64,000 nucleotides of DNA from Rhizobiaceae bacterium (GTDB lineage Bacteria; Pseudomonadota; Alphaproteobacteria; Rhizobiales; Rhizobiaceae), in assembly GCA_017643025.1 (NCBI GenBank), contig JAEPOG010000005.1:1-64000 (forward strand). The letters are read 5' to 3'. Made by a program: the position numbers and the translations under genes. Shown one piece after another: positions 27,489 to 35,417 of this stretch (positions within the stretch are counted from its first letter, which is position 1; each line of letters opens with the position of its first letter). The notes under the pieces are model-generated. The model was not told the origin of the DNA. It saw only the letters and a program-made list of their open reading frames with translations, and searched no databases.

Positions 27489-28369
27489 CGTTTGCCACTC
27501 CCCGAAATTCGGGTGAGTTGGAAATTCAGGATGGAGACGGCGACGACGATGACGAATAGGACGACGGCGATCGCCGCAGCCCGTCCGCCGTGGTTGGACT
27601 GGAAGGCCCGCTGGAAGATGTAATAGACCATAACGAGGTTGTCGTTTGGCCTGCCTCCCGTCGAGAACAGATAGACTTGATCGAAGATCTTCATCTGAAG
27701 GATCAGCTGGATCGTCAGATTGAGCGCCGTGATCGGCCACAGGAGCGGCCACGTCACTCTTCGGAACGTCGTCCAGCGCCCTGCATTGTCGAGCGATGCT
27801 GCTTCGTAGATTTCCTGCGGAATCGCGCGAAGGCCAGCGAGGAACAAGAGAATGTTGAATCCGCAGGTCCACCAGATGGTGATGAAGGCGACCGCCGGCA
27901 TGAACCATGTCGTCGTCTTGAACACCGGGACCCGGTCGATGCCCAGCATGTCGAAGACGTGCATGGCGATGCCGAACTGGAAGTTCATCGTCCAGTCCCA
28001 GAGGCGATAGACAACCGAAACGGGCAGGATGTAGGGCAGGAAGAACAGAGCCAAAATCAGGGCCTGCATGCGCCCGGTCAGCCGGCTGACGCCAAGCGCT
28101 ATGCCGAGTGCCACCGCGGTGCCGGGCACGACCGACAACGCGACGAAGTAGGCGGTGTTCCAGATGGCCGTGTCGAAGCGCCGGTCACTGCCGAGGCGTG
28201 TGTAGTTCTCGAGCCCGACATAGTCTCCCTCACCGATCAGCGGTGCGTCCGTGAAGGACAACAGGAACATATCGATGGTCGGATAGACAAAAGTCAGCCC
28301 GTACACCGCAAGGAATGGTGTTAGCAGGACAAAGGCGATCAGCCATTCTTTCTTGGCATCGCGTATCAA
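27485..28369 (-). CDS. ABC sugar transporter permease (MalF type)
   Basis: A 294-residue permease with a first membrane helix at residues 10-32 and the EAA loop (YEAASLDNAGRWTTFRRVTWP) near residue 205. It forms the channel with the permease at 26646. The binding protein gene lies immediately upstream, separated by a strong stem-loop. Confidence 0.9.
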   Translation of the reverse strand: MIRDAKKEWLIAFVLLTPFLAVYGLTFVYPTIDMFLLSFTDAPLIGEGDYVGLENYTRLGSDRRFDTAIWNTAYFVALSVVPGTAVALGIALGVSRLTGRMQALILALFFLPYILPVSVVYRLWDWTMNFQFGIAMHVFDMLGIDRVPVFKTTTWFMPAVAFITIWWTCGFNILLFLAGLRAIPQEIYEAASLDNAGRWTTFRRVTWPLLWPITALNLTIQLILQMKIFDQVYLFSTGGRPNDNLVMVYYIFQRAFQSNHGGRAAAIAVVLFVIVVAVSILNFQLTRISGSGKR

Positions 28370-28389
28370 GGCGAGGCTCCATGCGTACA

Positions 28390-28412
28390 GGGCGCCCGAC
28401 TGCCGGGCGCCC
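28390..28412 (-). promoter_or_regulatory. Intercistronic stem-loop after the binding-protein gene
   Basis: GGGCGCCCG (28390-28398) and CGGGCGCCC (28404-28412) form a perfect 9-base GC stem with a five-base loop in the 55 bases between the binding protein and its permease. No T-run follows on the minus strand. It probably raises the binding-protein to permease ratio. Confidence 0.65.
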
Positions 28413-28424
28413 CGCCGGGGAGGA

Positions 28425-29690
28425 TTACAGGTCGTTCAGTTCGATCTTGATTTCCTCAACCGCTTCCGCCGGATCCATTTCGCCGTTCAGCGTCGGGACG
28501 AAATAGGTCGACATCACATCGAAGATCGGACCTGCGATACCCGCCAGTGTCGACTTGGGATCGAAGATCATGTTCTCCGTGAGCGGCGAATAGGTAGCGT
28601 TCGGCTCCATCGCCTTGTACTCGGCGCTCGCAGTCACGGGGCCATAGGCCGGAATGTGGCCGGCCGTCGCCCAAAACAGCGAATTCTTCGAAATCCAGCT
28701 CATCACCTCGAGCACGGCATCGCGCTTTGCCGCCGTCATGTCGCCGGCGGGTATCGCAAAGGCATGGCTGTCGGCATAGGTCGACGGATGATCGAAGATT
28801 ACCGGCAGTTCCACCGCGCCCCACTCGAACAGCTTCCCGTCCTTGTGCAGGTCTGTCATCGTCGGCACTTCCCAGACGCCGTTGATCATCATCGCAGCTT
28901 CGCCGGACGTGAACAGCGCAACAGTAGCCGGATAGTCGGTATAGGTAGACTGCAACCCGGCCTCGGTCCATTCAGCGAGCACGGCAAGCGAGTTCTGTAG
29001 CTTTTCCGCGTTGTCGCCGGCGAGGAACTCACCGTCGGTCATCAACTCGCCGTCCTGCTGACCCATCAGCGAGTAGATCGTGCGGAACATGAAGTTGCCA
29101 TCCGCAGTGACCGAACCGAGCGGGAACTTGACCGACCCTGAATCCTTCAGCGCCTGAAGCGTCTCGGTAAAGCCCTCGCGACTGTCCATGCCCATCGGCG
29201 TGCCGTCGTCGTTCAGACGGCCGGCTGCGGCAAGCAGATCCTTGTTGTAATAGAGCACGATCGGATGCGTATCGAGCGGGACGGCATACTGCTTGCCGTC
29301 GATCGTGACGGCATCCCATGTGGCTGTCGCGTAGTCGGATTCGCTTAGGCCCATCTTGGACCAGTCATCCGCGGTGATTTCGGACAGCAGGTTCTGGTCG
29401 ACCGCCAGCGGAATGCGGCTGGCATGATAGGTCATGATGTCGGGCGCCTCGCCAACCGGCACCGCAGTCTGCACCTTTGTATAGAACGGAACGCCCCACT
29501 CCAGCGTAGTGGCGTCGATTGTGATCTCGCCCTTGTGCGCCTCGTTGAAGTCAGCGATCATCTGCTTCATGCGGACGCCGTCGCCTCCGCCGAGGAAATC
29601 CCACCAGACGACGGTTTCTTCCGCATAAGCGGCTGACGACATCAACGTTGCCGCCAGTGCGGCCTTCGCAAGTACACTCAGTTTGAACAT
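28425..29690 (-). CDS. ABC sugar transporter substrate-binding protein
   Basis: A 421-residue extracellular binding protein of the cluster-1 family with a signal peptide of about 23 residues (LAATLMSSAAYAEE). Typical features are TVVWWDFLGGGDGVRMKQMIADFN and the ligand-site stretch GEAAMMINGVWEVP. It is periplasmic and delivers sugar to the permeases downstream. Its place directly after the GH51 gene suggests arabino-oligosaccharides. Confidence 0.9.
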   Translation of the reverse strand: MFKLSVLAKAALAATLMSSAAYAEETVVWWDFLGGGDGVRMKQMIADFNEAHKGEITIDATTLEWGVPFYTKVQTAVPVGEAPDIMTYHASRIPLAVDQNLLSEITADDWSKMGLSESDYATATWDAVTIDGKQYAVPLDTHPIVLYYNKDLLAAAGRLNDDGTPMGMDSREGFTETLQALKDSGSVKFPLGSVTADGNFMFRTIYSLMGQQDGELMTDGEFLAGDNAEKLQNSLAVLAEWTEAGLQSTYTDYPATVALFTSGEAAMMINGVWEVPTMTDLHKDGKLFEWGAVELPVIFDHPSTYADSHAFAIPAGDMTAAKRDAVLEVMSWISKNSLFWATAGHIPAYGPVTASAEYKAMEPNATYSPLTENMIFDPKSTLAGIAGPIFDVMSTYFVPTLNGEMDPAEAVEEIKIELNDL

Positions 29691-29711
29691 CTGCTTTTCC
29701 TCCCTAGGTGT

Positions 29712-29728
29712 GCGGCATCAGATGCCGC
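29712..29728 (-). promoter_or_regulatory. Stem-loop between GH51 and binding-protein genes
   Basis: GCGGCAT-CAG-ATGCCGC is a perfect hairpin in the 51-base gap, 22 bases before the binding-protein start. With the stem-loop at 28390 it brackets the binding-protein message on both sides, as an mRNA processing or stabilising pair would. Confidence 0.55.
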
Positions 29729-29741
29729 GGTGAATTCATTC

Positions 29742-31250
29742 CTAAAGTTGTACGCGGATCATCGAGTAGGAATGTTCGGGTACGCTGACCGTCACCCTGC
29801 CGCCGGACAGCGTCGCTCCATTTTTCGGTTCGGGTTTGACGTTTTCCGGGTTCTTTTCGATGTTGGTGGCCTCCAGATCGTCATGTTTGATCAGGGTGTG
29901 CGCGACGGACTTTGCCTCGCCGAAACCCTCGATTGAGAGCTCGATGTCCATCGGTTCCTTGCCGTTGCGGTTGACGGCGAAGAATGTCAGCGTTCCGGCA
30001 GTGCTGTCATGGACGCCAGCGATGTCGAGATACTCGACGCCCGCGGCCACGTCGGCGTCGTAGGCCGGGCAATCAACGTCCAGCCGAAGTGCGGTTCCGC
30101 GTCCATGGCGGGACGCAAACTGGAAAGGGTAGTAGATAGTCTGCTTCCACGCCGGTCCGCCGGGCGCAGTCATGATCGGCGCAATGACGTTCACAAGCTG
30201 TGCAATGCACGCGATGCGAACCAGATCCGAACGGCGGATAAACGTGTTGAGAATGCAGCCGACCTGCAGAACGTCCTCGAAGTTGTAGATGTCTTCCAGA
30301 AGCGCGGGAGCATGGGGCCAGCCCCACTCCTTTATGCGCTTCGCATCGTTCTTGCGCTCGTGATACCAGACGTTCCATTCGTCGAAGGATATCTTGACGT
30401 CGTTCTTTGCACGCCGTTTCGCCTTGACGTAGTCGATGACGCCCCCGACCGTTCCAATATAACGGTCGAGCTTTTCCGAAAGGGCCAGATATTCCGCCGT
30501 GTTTTTTTCGTAGTTTTCGAAATACATGTGCAGCGAAATGTAATCGACCTGGTCGTAGGTACTTTCCAGCACCGTGGCTTCCCACTGCGGGTAGGTCGCC
30601 ATATCGGAATGCGACGAACCGCATACGATCAGTTCCAGCTTGTCATCGAATGCACGCAGCGCCTTGGCGGTTTCGTTTGCCAGATGCCCGTACTCGGCAG
30701 CGGACTTGTGGCCGACCTGCCAGGGGCCGTCCATTTCGTTGCCCAGGCACCAGAGTCTGACATCCCAAGGGTCGGCGCGGCCGTTCTTCTTGCGCAGGTC
30801 GGACCAGTAGCTGCCCCCCGGGTGGTTCACGTATTCGACGAAGTTGCGCGCAGCATCCAGACCGCGTGAGCCGAGATTGACCGCCAACATCATTTCGGTG
30901 TTCGCGGATTTCGCCCACTTGGCGAATTCGTGAATGCCGACATGGTTCGATTCGGATGTGTGCCAGGCGAGGTCCAGCCGGGTCGGCCGTTCTTCCTTCG
31001 GCCCTATTCCATCTTCCCAGTTGTACGCGGAAACGAAGTTGCCGCCGGGATAGCGACAGATGGGCGTATCGAGGTCACGAACGAGATCGATGACGTCCCG
31101 GCGCATTCCGTTTTCATCGGCGGTCGGATGATCCGGCTCGTAAATGCCGGTGTAGACGCCGCGCCCGAGGTGTTCGAGAAACGATCCGTAGAGACGCTCG
31201 TCGATGTCAGCAATCACATAGCGCGCATGCGCTGTGACGTGTGCTTGCAC
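29742..31250 (-). CDS. GH51 alpha-L-arabinofuranosidase
   Basis: A 502-residue intracellular retaining alpha-L-arabinofuranosidase. The acid/base Glu172 (CLGNEMDGPW) and nucleophile Glu291 (SFDEWNVWY) agree in position with characterised GH51 enzymes. The barrel is followed by a C-terminal beta-domain; there is no signal peptide, so it acts on imported arabino-oligosaccharides to release L-arabinose. The start is GTG with GGGAGGAA upstream. Together with the GH127 enzyme the cell can hydrolyse both anomers. Confidence 0.93.
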   Translation of the reverse strand: MQAHVTAHARYVIADIDERLYGSFLEHLGRGVYTGIYEPDHPTADENGMRRDVIDLVRDLDTPICRYPGGNFVSAYNWEDGIGPKEERPTRLDLAWHTSESNHVGIHEFAKWAKSANTEMMLAVNLGSRGLDAARNFVEYVNHPGGSYWSDLRKKNGRADPWDVRLWCLGNEMDGPWQVGHKSAAEYGHLANETAKALRAFDDKLELIVCGSSHSDMATYPQWEATVLESTYDQVDYISLHMYFENYEKNTAEYLALSEKLDRYIGTVGGVIDYVKAKRRAKNDVKISFDEWNVWYHERKNDAKRIKEWGWPHAPALLEDIYNFEDVLQVGCILNTFIRRSDLVRIACIAQLVNVIAPIMTAPGGPAWKQTIYYPFQFASRHGRGTALRLDVDCPAYDADVAAGVEYLDIAGVHDSTAGTLTFFAVNRNGKEPMDIELSIEGFGEAKSVAHTLIKHDDLEATNIEKNPENVKPEPKNGATLSGGRVTVSVPEHSYSMIRVQL

Positions 31251-31270
31251 GCCGTTCCTCCCGCATTTGT

Positions 31271-31304
31271 AACGCAGTTTCTGGTTTATACCAGTTTTGG
31301 CGTT
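31271..31304. promoter_or_regulatory. Nested dyad in the GH51 leader
   Basis: AACGC-n5-CTGGT-n4-ACCAG-n5-GCGTT: two sets of inverted arms share one centre (31287.5). It lies 21 bases upstream of the GH51 start and downstream of the ArsR gene, a place for an operator serving a separate GH51 promoter. The protein that binds is unknown. Confidence 0.5.
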
Positions 31305-31360
31305 ATTGTAAGCGTCAGGAAGAGCAGTTCGTCAAGGCGCTTTTTCCGGATCGGCGGCGA

Positions 31361-32284
31361 TCAGATAGCTATGCGCAGCACGATGTCCTGATCGTAGTTC
31401 CCAAATCCCCTGCCAAAAATGTTCATCCCGCCGGGATGCTCGGCATCCTCCTTGACGCCAATGCGCATCCTGATGGAGCGGTGCTGGTCGATCAGGAGGT
31501 CATCCAGCGTCACGTCAGATATCTGAACGCCATCCACAAAACTGCCATTGCCGTTGATGCGCCAGTTTTTGAGCTTGCCGTACTGGGAACCGGCAAGCTT
31601 CCACCAATCGGGCGTGTAAACGCCGCGCTTGTCTCCGAAGTCACCCGGGGAAGTCCATGTTCCGACTTCGATTCCGTTCACTTCCAAGAAAATGTCCGAG
31701 GGCCAGTCGGCGGCCGTACCGGGCACCTCTGAGCTCAATTCCATCGAGAATTCCAACGCCGTGGGTTTGGTGCGATTCAGCTTGGTATTGTTGGGAAACT
31801 GGTATTCGACGTAGCCCCTGGTGAACCAGAGCAGTCCCGTCTTCATGCGGTCAGGATCGAGAAAAGTGTCGGGCACGTCGAGCAAGCCGATGACGCCTTC
31901 CGTCGAGCAGAGACCGCAAGGCGCGGTGACCTCACAGCTTGTGTAGAGGCCGAGCGGCATCGATACTTCAATGGTTCCGTCGCCAGCTTCCGGCAGTTCG
32001 TCGCGGAACCCGACAAGGATCTCGGTAAAAGCTGTCCGGCAGACTTTCTGGCTTCCCTTGCGCGCCTTGCGGCTTACCGTGGTAATAAGCCCCGCATCCT
32101 CGAGAATCTGCAGGTTGGAGGAAACGGTCGATTGCGGCAGCCCGAGCTGTTCGGCAATCTGATTGACGTTCTTCTCTTCACCGTTTCGCAGCAGTTTCAG
32201 AATGGAAACTCGTACCTCGCTTGCCAGCCCGCGGATAAGATCCGGGCGTTCCGAAGGGTCAATTACGAGTACTCTGCCACTCAT
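31361..32284 (-). CDS. ArsR-type regulator with large C-terminal sensor domain
   Basis: A 307-residue protein, three times the length of a classical ArsR. Residues about 15-80 form the winged helix (VNQIAEQLGLPQSTVSSNLQ). The remaining 220 residues look beta-rich, with Cys in LYTSCEVTAPCGLCSTEG and aromatic motifs (TPDWWKLAGSQYG, GMNIFGRGFGNYDQDI). No metal-binding ArsR motif is obvious in the winged helix, and the GH51 neighbour suggests an arabinose-type ligand. ATG 32284 is preferred to 32323, which would bury the dyad at 32322 inside the gene start. The family is recognised only as ArsR; the C-terminal domain is unnamed to me. Confidence 0.8.
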   Translation of the reverse strand: MSGRVLVIDPSERPDLIRGLASEVRVSILKLLRNGEEKNVNQIAEQLGLPQSTVSSNLQILEDAGLITTVSRKARKGSQKVCRTAFTEILVGFRDELPEAGDGTIEVSMPLGLYTSCEVTAPCGLCSTEGVIGLLDVPDTFLDPDRMKTGLLWFTRGYVEYQFPNNTKLNRTKPTALEFSMELSSEVPGTAADWPSDIFLEVNGIEVGTWTSPGDFGDKRGVYTPDWWKLAGSQYGKLKNWRINGNGSFVDGVQISDVTLDDLLIDQHRSIRMRIGVKEDAEHPGGMNIFGRGFGNYDQDIVLRIAI

Positions 32285-32321
32285 GCGGTCTTGTCCAATT
32301 GTGATGGAGGGACGCTGCTCC

Positions 32322-32340
32322 ATATCAGCATGTCTGATAT
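32322..32340. promoter_or_regulatory. Candidate ArsR operator
   Basis: ATATCAG-n5-CTGATAT, a perfect 7-5-7 inverted repeat 37 bases upstream of the ArsR start. Symmetry and position suit binding by the winged-helix dimer and autoregulation. No second copy was noticed near the GH51 or binding-protein genes. Confidence 0.6.
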
Positions 32341-32400
32341 AAAGAAAGGTTTGCGCTTTGTGCGCGACATCATTTCCCGGATGACGTGCGTCAACGATTG

Positions 32401-32598
32401 GCCGAATTGCTCGCTGACCCTACCGGCAACGTGCTAGTTGTGCTCCTGTGTAAGGGCCAGCTCGCCTTCAATGGAGCCCGCCACCGCCATGGTGATGCGG
32501 TAGTTGTCTTCGCCAGCCTTGGCGATGTCATAGGATGGTCAGTTATCGATGCTTTCCACAAGGCTCGCAGCTTCGAGCGCTCTAGGTTTGTCAATCGC
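32401..32598 (-). pseudogene. Decayed hsp20 (IbpA-like) fragment
   Basis: One minus-strand frame reads as the start of an Hsp20 alpha-crystallin domain: YDIAKAGEDNYRITMAVAG is the hallmark segment. The frame is broken by TGA at 32539-32541, where Trp is expected (DNWPxYD in intact rhizobial proteins), and by TAG at 32434-32436. Similarity ends around 32401, so both termini are missing. It is non-functional, and it is evidence that this interval has been accumulating debris. Confidence 0.75.
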
Positions 32599-32641
32599 GC
32601 GTTAGTGAGGCGTTCCGTGTGTCTGGAACGGCGCCGGGTGA

Positions 32642-32887
32642 GGGCGACCACGGCGCTTAACGCACGTGCCGGCGCTAGAAGCACTGTCAGACGGCATCCC
32701 CGCAGCGGCGAAAGCGGCACGCGCGGGCGCGGATTTCACAGGCACGATCCGGCGCGCGAAGGCAGGCCGGGCAAGCTACATTTCTGAAGAGCGGCTTTCA
32801 GGCATCGATGATCCGGGCGCGGAAGCTGTTGCTCGCCTGTTCGAGCACCTATCCGCCAGAGGTAGTGTCGGACAGGTCGCAGAGTAG
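32642..32887 (+). pseudogene. 3' fragment of dihydroxyacetone kinase dhaL/dhaKL
   Basis: The frame encodes the last 65 or so residues of a DhaL ATP-binding domain: PALEALSDGIPAAAKAARAG, then AKAGRASYISEERLSGIDDPGAEAVA. The in-frame TGA at 32639-32641 cuts it off from any N-terminal part. A GTG at 32666 could start a 73-residue peptide, but it would lack the nucleotide site. It is read as a gene remnant. Confidence 0.75.
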
Positions 32888-33373
32888 AGAAGATCGAATA
32901 GTGGACGCATTGGCGACCTTGTTCGCGTCGCAAAGGGTGCAGCAGCGGCCAGCCTGCCGTGGGACCAAGGACGCTAGTGGGGTTGCGGTTTGAGATGGAC
33001 GCTGTCCCTGTCAAGGACAAGGCGGGCACCGGCCGGCTTCCGTTGAAATTCATGCAATCGCCGAGACGGTTGCACCCGTCGTCACGCCAACCGCCGGCAA
33101 GACCACACGTTTAGGATGCGACGGCGCCAACCGGATCTGTGCACTTCCGTTAGGGCGCAGCGTCTCCGGGCTTCATATTGCATCTTGTGCGATCGAATGA
33201 CCGCTAGGGGGCCGTGAGCGGACGGTCTGCTTCCCGGCTTCTTGATCGTGATATCTGCCGTTCAAACTGATGTAGTTCTCGACGCGAGCGGTCTGACCTG
33301 CTGCCGGACTTTCACCTTGTGCCGACCAGAGCCTCGACCGTTTCCGTGACTCCGTTGGGACCTTGGCTCAGCC
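32888..33373. other. 486-base gap, no supported gene
   Basis: No frame shows a recognisable domain. A forward frame near 33058-33200 gives an uninterrupted but unassigned peptide without a start or ribosome site. The interval continues the decayed stretch holding the hsp20 and dhaL remnants, so further unrecognised debris is likely. Confidence 0.5.
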
Positions 33374-33775
33374 TCACTCGAATGCCTTCATTTCAGTCAG
33401 CACTTCGTTTGCGGCCTTGAACGCATCGAGACCAGCCGGGATGCCACAATAGACGGTGGCATGAAGTAGCACCTCCCGGATCTCCTCGACGGAGACACCA
33501 TTGTTGACCGCGCCGCGCACGTGGAGCTTGATCTCGGCTGCGCGGTTCAGCGCTGTCAGCATGGCGAGGTTCAGCATGCTGCGGGTCTTCAGATCGAGCG
33601 TGTCCCTGCCCCAAGCATAGCCCCAGCACCATTGCGTCGTGATTTCCTGGAAAGCCATCATGAATTCGTTGGCGGACGCCATCGACTTGTCGACATATTC
33701 CGACCCAAGCACCTGGCGGCGAAGGGAGAGACCCTCCTCGAACAGCACGGCGATGGTCTTGTCCTCGGTGGTCAT
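33374..33775 (-). CDS. Carboxymuconolactone decarboxylase family protein
   Basis: A 133-residue AhpD/CMD-fold protein. The family segment LDLKTRSMLNLAMLTALNR is followed by LHVRGAVNNGVSVEEIREVLLHATVYCG. It resembles PcaC-type decarboxylases rather than AhpD, since the CxxC redox motif is absent. ATG 33775 has AGGGAAC eight bases upstream; an in-frame ATG at 33805 would overlap the candidate GntR site. It is divergent from the GntR gene and likely serves the acid/lactone pathway of the following cluster. Confidence 0.85.
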   Translation of the reverse strand: MTTEDKTIAVLFEEGLSLRRQVLGSEYVDKSMASANEFMMAFQEITTQWCWGYAWGRDTLDLKTRSMLNLAMLTALNRAAEIKLHVRGAVNNGVSVEEIREVLLHATVYCGIPAGLDAFKAANEVLTEMKAFE

Positions 33776-33794
33776 GGTTGATGTTCCCTGTTCA

Positions 33795-33805
33795 TTGACA
33801 TACAA
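33795..33805. promoter_or_regulatory. Candidate GntR operator, site 1
   Basis: TTGACATACAA, whose complement TTGTATGTCAA differs from the FadR/FCD consensus TNGTNNNACNA at one position. It lies between the CMD gene and the divergent GntR gene. Sites 2 and 3 at 37424 and 38309 share TTGTATG. Confidence 0.6.
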
Positions 33806-33904
33806 TCACACAATTCGTCTCGGGCGCGCCGTTGTCCTGCGCTCCAATCTTGGGACCAGAACGCCAGCGGAGCGCCGCCGTGCGGCAGCGACCGGAGGAG
33901 AAAC

Positions 33905-34597
33905 ATGCCTGTGACCAGCCAAGCTTCTGATCTGTCGATGCGCGTCCAGACGCTGCCGGGACTGCGCGAACAGGTGGCCGAGCGGCTCAGGCTTGCAATC
34001 GCGACGGGAAAATTCGCGCCCGGCGCGCGGCTCATCGAACGCGAACTCTGCGAGATGATGGGTGTGTCGCGGACGTCCTTGCGTGAGGCGCTGCGCGAAC
34101 TGCAGGCCGATGGCCTGATCTCTCTTCAGCCCAACAAGGGGCTCAGCGTTAGTGTTGTAACGCCCGAGACAGCGCGCTCGATCTACCAGGTACGTGCCAC
34201 GTTGGAGGGACTCGCGGCCCGCCTTTTTGCTCGCCGAGCGAGCGACGGCCAGATGGCGCAGCTGCGCGAAAGCATCGACCGTCTCGCAGAGGTATACGAC
34301 AACTTCTCGGCCGAGCGCTTTATCGCCGCAAAGACCCATTTCTATGACATCCTGCTCGAAGGGGCCGGCAATGAAATCGCGGCTGAGATGCTGCGGCGCA
34401 TCCACACTCGCGTTTCCCAGTTGCGCGTTGTGTCGCTGTCGAGTGCCGAACGTGCCCAGAAATCGATCCGGGAGCTGCGCGACTTCATGAACGCGCTTGA
34501 AGCGCGCGATGAGGACCTCGCCTGGCAAGTCTGCACGGCTCATGTAGAGGCCGCGGGTGCCGCGGCGCTTAAATCGATCGGATCGACCGGCGGCTGA
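33905..34597 (+). CDS. GntR-family (FCD) transcriptional regulator
   Basis: A 230-residue regulator with a winged helix at about residues 18-80 (ERELCEMMGVSRTSLREALRELQ) and an FCD ligand domain (YQVRATLEGLAARLFA, KTHFYDILLEGAGN). GGAGGAG precedes the ATG. Three promoters in the surrounding 5 kb carry matching FCD-type sites, making this the likely local repressor of the TRAP-linked catabolic cluster. Confidence 0.88.
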   Translation: MPVTSQASDLSMRVQTLPGLREQVAERLRLAIATGKFAPGARLIERELCEMMGVSRTSLREALRELQADGLISLQPNKGLSVSVVTPETARSIYQVRATLEGLAARLFARRASDGQMAQLRESIDRLAEVYDNFSAERFIAAKTHFYDILLEGAGNEIAAEMLRRIHTRVSQLRVVSLSSAERAQKSIRELRDFMNALEARDEDLAWQVCTAHVEAAGAAALKSIGSTGG

Positions 34598-34636
34598 TGT
34601 ATGCAACGGAGTTTCGGTTTCGTGGCTCGGCATCGG

Positions 34637-35395
34637 TCACATCGACTTGATGGAGATGCCGCCATCGACGTGCAGGATCTCGCCTGAGATAAAGCTTGCG
34701 TCGGGGCCGATGAGGAAGGCGATGGCTGCGGCGATTTCATCTTCCGCACCTAGTCGGCCGAGCGGCGTCTCCGCGCGGCGTTTGGCGTAGCCGGCCTCGT
34801 CGACGATGCTGCGTGCGCCCGGAGTCGGTACAGCGCCCGGCGTCACTGCATTGACTCGCACGCCTTGCGATCCGAGTTCCACCGCCTGCTGGCGTGTCAG
34901 CGCCGCGATCGCACCTTTCACCGCGGTGTATGAGGACGTATTGGAAGTGCCAAGGTCGGCGACCGGCGAAGCGATGTTCACGATCGATGCCGGCTCCCCA
35001 GCATCGCGATGTGCAAGCAGGGCCTGCCCGCCCCAGAACGGGCCCTTGATGCCGACCGCGAGCATGCGGTCGAGCACATCGTCCGTAACCTCCACAAACG
35101 GCCCGTAACGAATCCAGATCGCGTCGTTCACCACCGCAGTAGGCGCACCGAACTTCGCCTTCAACTTGGCAGTCGCCGCAAACAAGCTGGCGCGCTCCGC
35201 AACGTCGGCGACGAGCGCGAGCGCCTTGCCGCCGGAGCCGACAATGTCGTCCGCCGTGGACTCCGCAAGACCCGCGTCAATGTCGAGGACACCGACTGCG
35301 GCGCCGCGCGTGGAGAGCAGCCGTGCCGTGGCCGCCCCGATACCGCGCCCGGCGCCGGTCACGAGCACCACCTGGTCGGCGAGCTGCTGCGTCAT
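34637..35395 (-). CDS. SDR family oxidoreductase
   Basis: A 252-residue classical short-chain dehydrogenase. The NAD(P)-binding TGAGRGIG is at residues 14-21, followed by VLDID (Asp favours NAD), the catalytic SYTAVKG (Tyr and Lys) and a C-terminal HVDGG. The usual NNAG motif is changed to VNDAI, a minor oddity. It is the last gene of a hydrolase-SDR-SDR operon and probably oxidises a hydroxyl of the pathway intermediate; the substrate is unknown. Confidence 0.87.
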   Translation of the reverse strand: MTQQLADQVVLVTGAGRGIGAATARLLSTRGAAVGVLDIDAGLAESTADDIVGSGGKALALVADVAERASLFAATAKLKAKFGAPTAVVNDAIWIRYGPFVEVTDDVLDRMLAVGIKGPFWGGQALLAHRDAGEPASIVNIASPVADLGTSNTSSYTAVKGAIAALTRQQAVELGSQGVRVNAVTPGAVPTPGARSIVDEAGYAKRRAETPLGRLGAEDEIAAAIAFLIGPDASFISGEILHVDGGISIKSM

Positions 35396-35417
35396 TTGGT
35401 TGTCTCCCGTTCGTTAA

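Noticed and set aside
32386..32787. Forward 133-codon frame across the decayed interval
   Set aside because: It is antisense to the hsp20 remnant and out of frame with the dhaL remnant; its amino-acid composition is unlike a protein.
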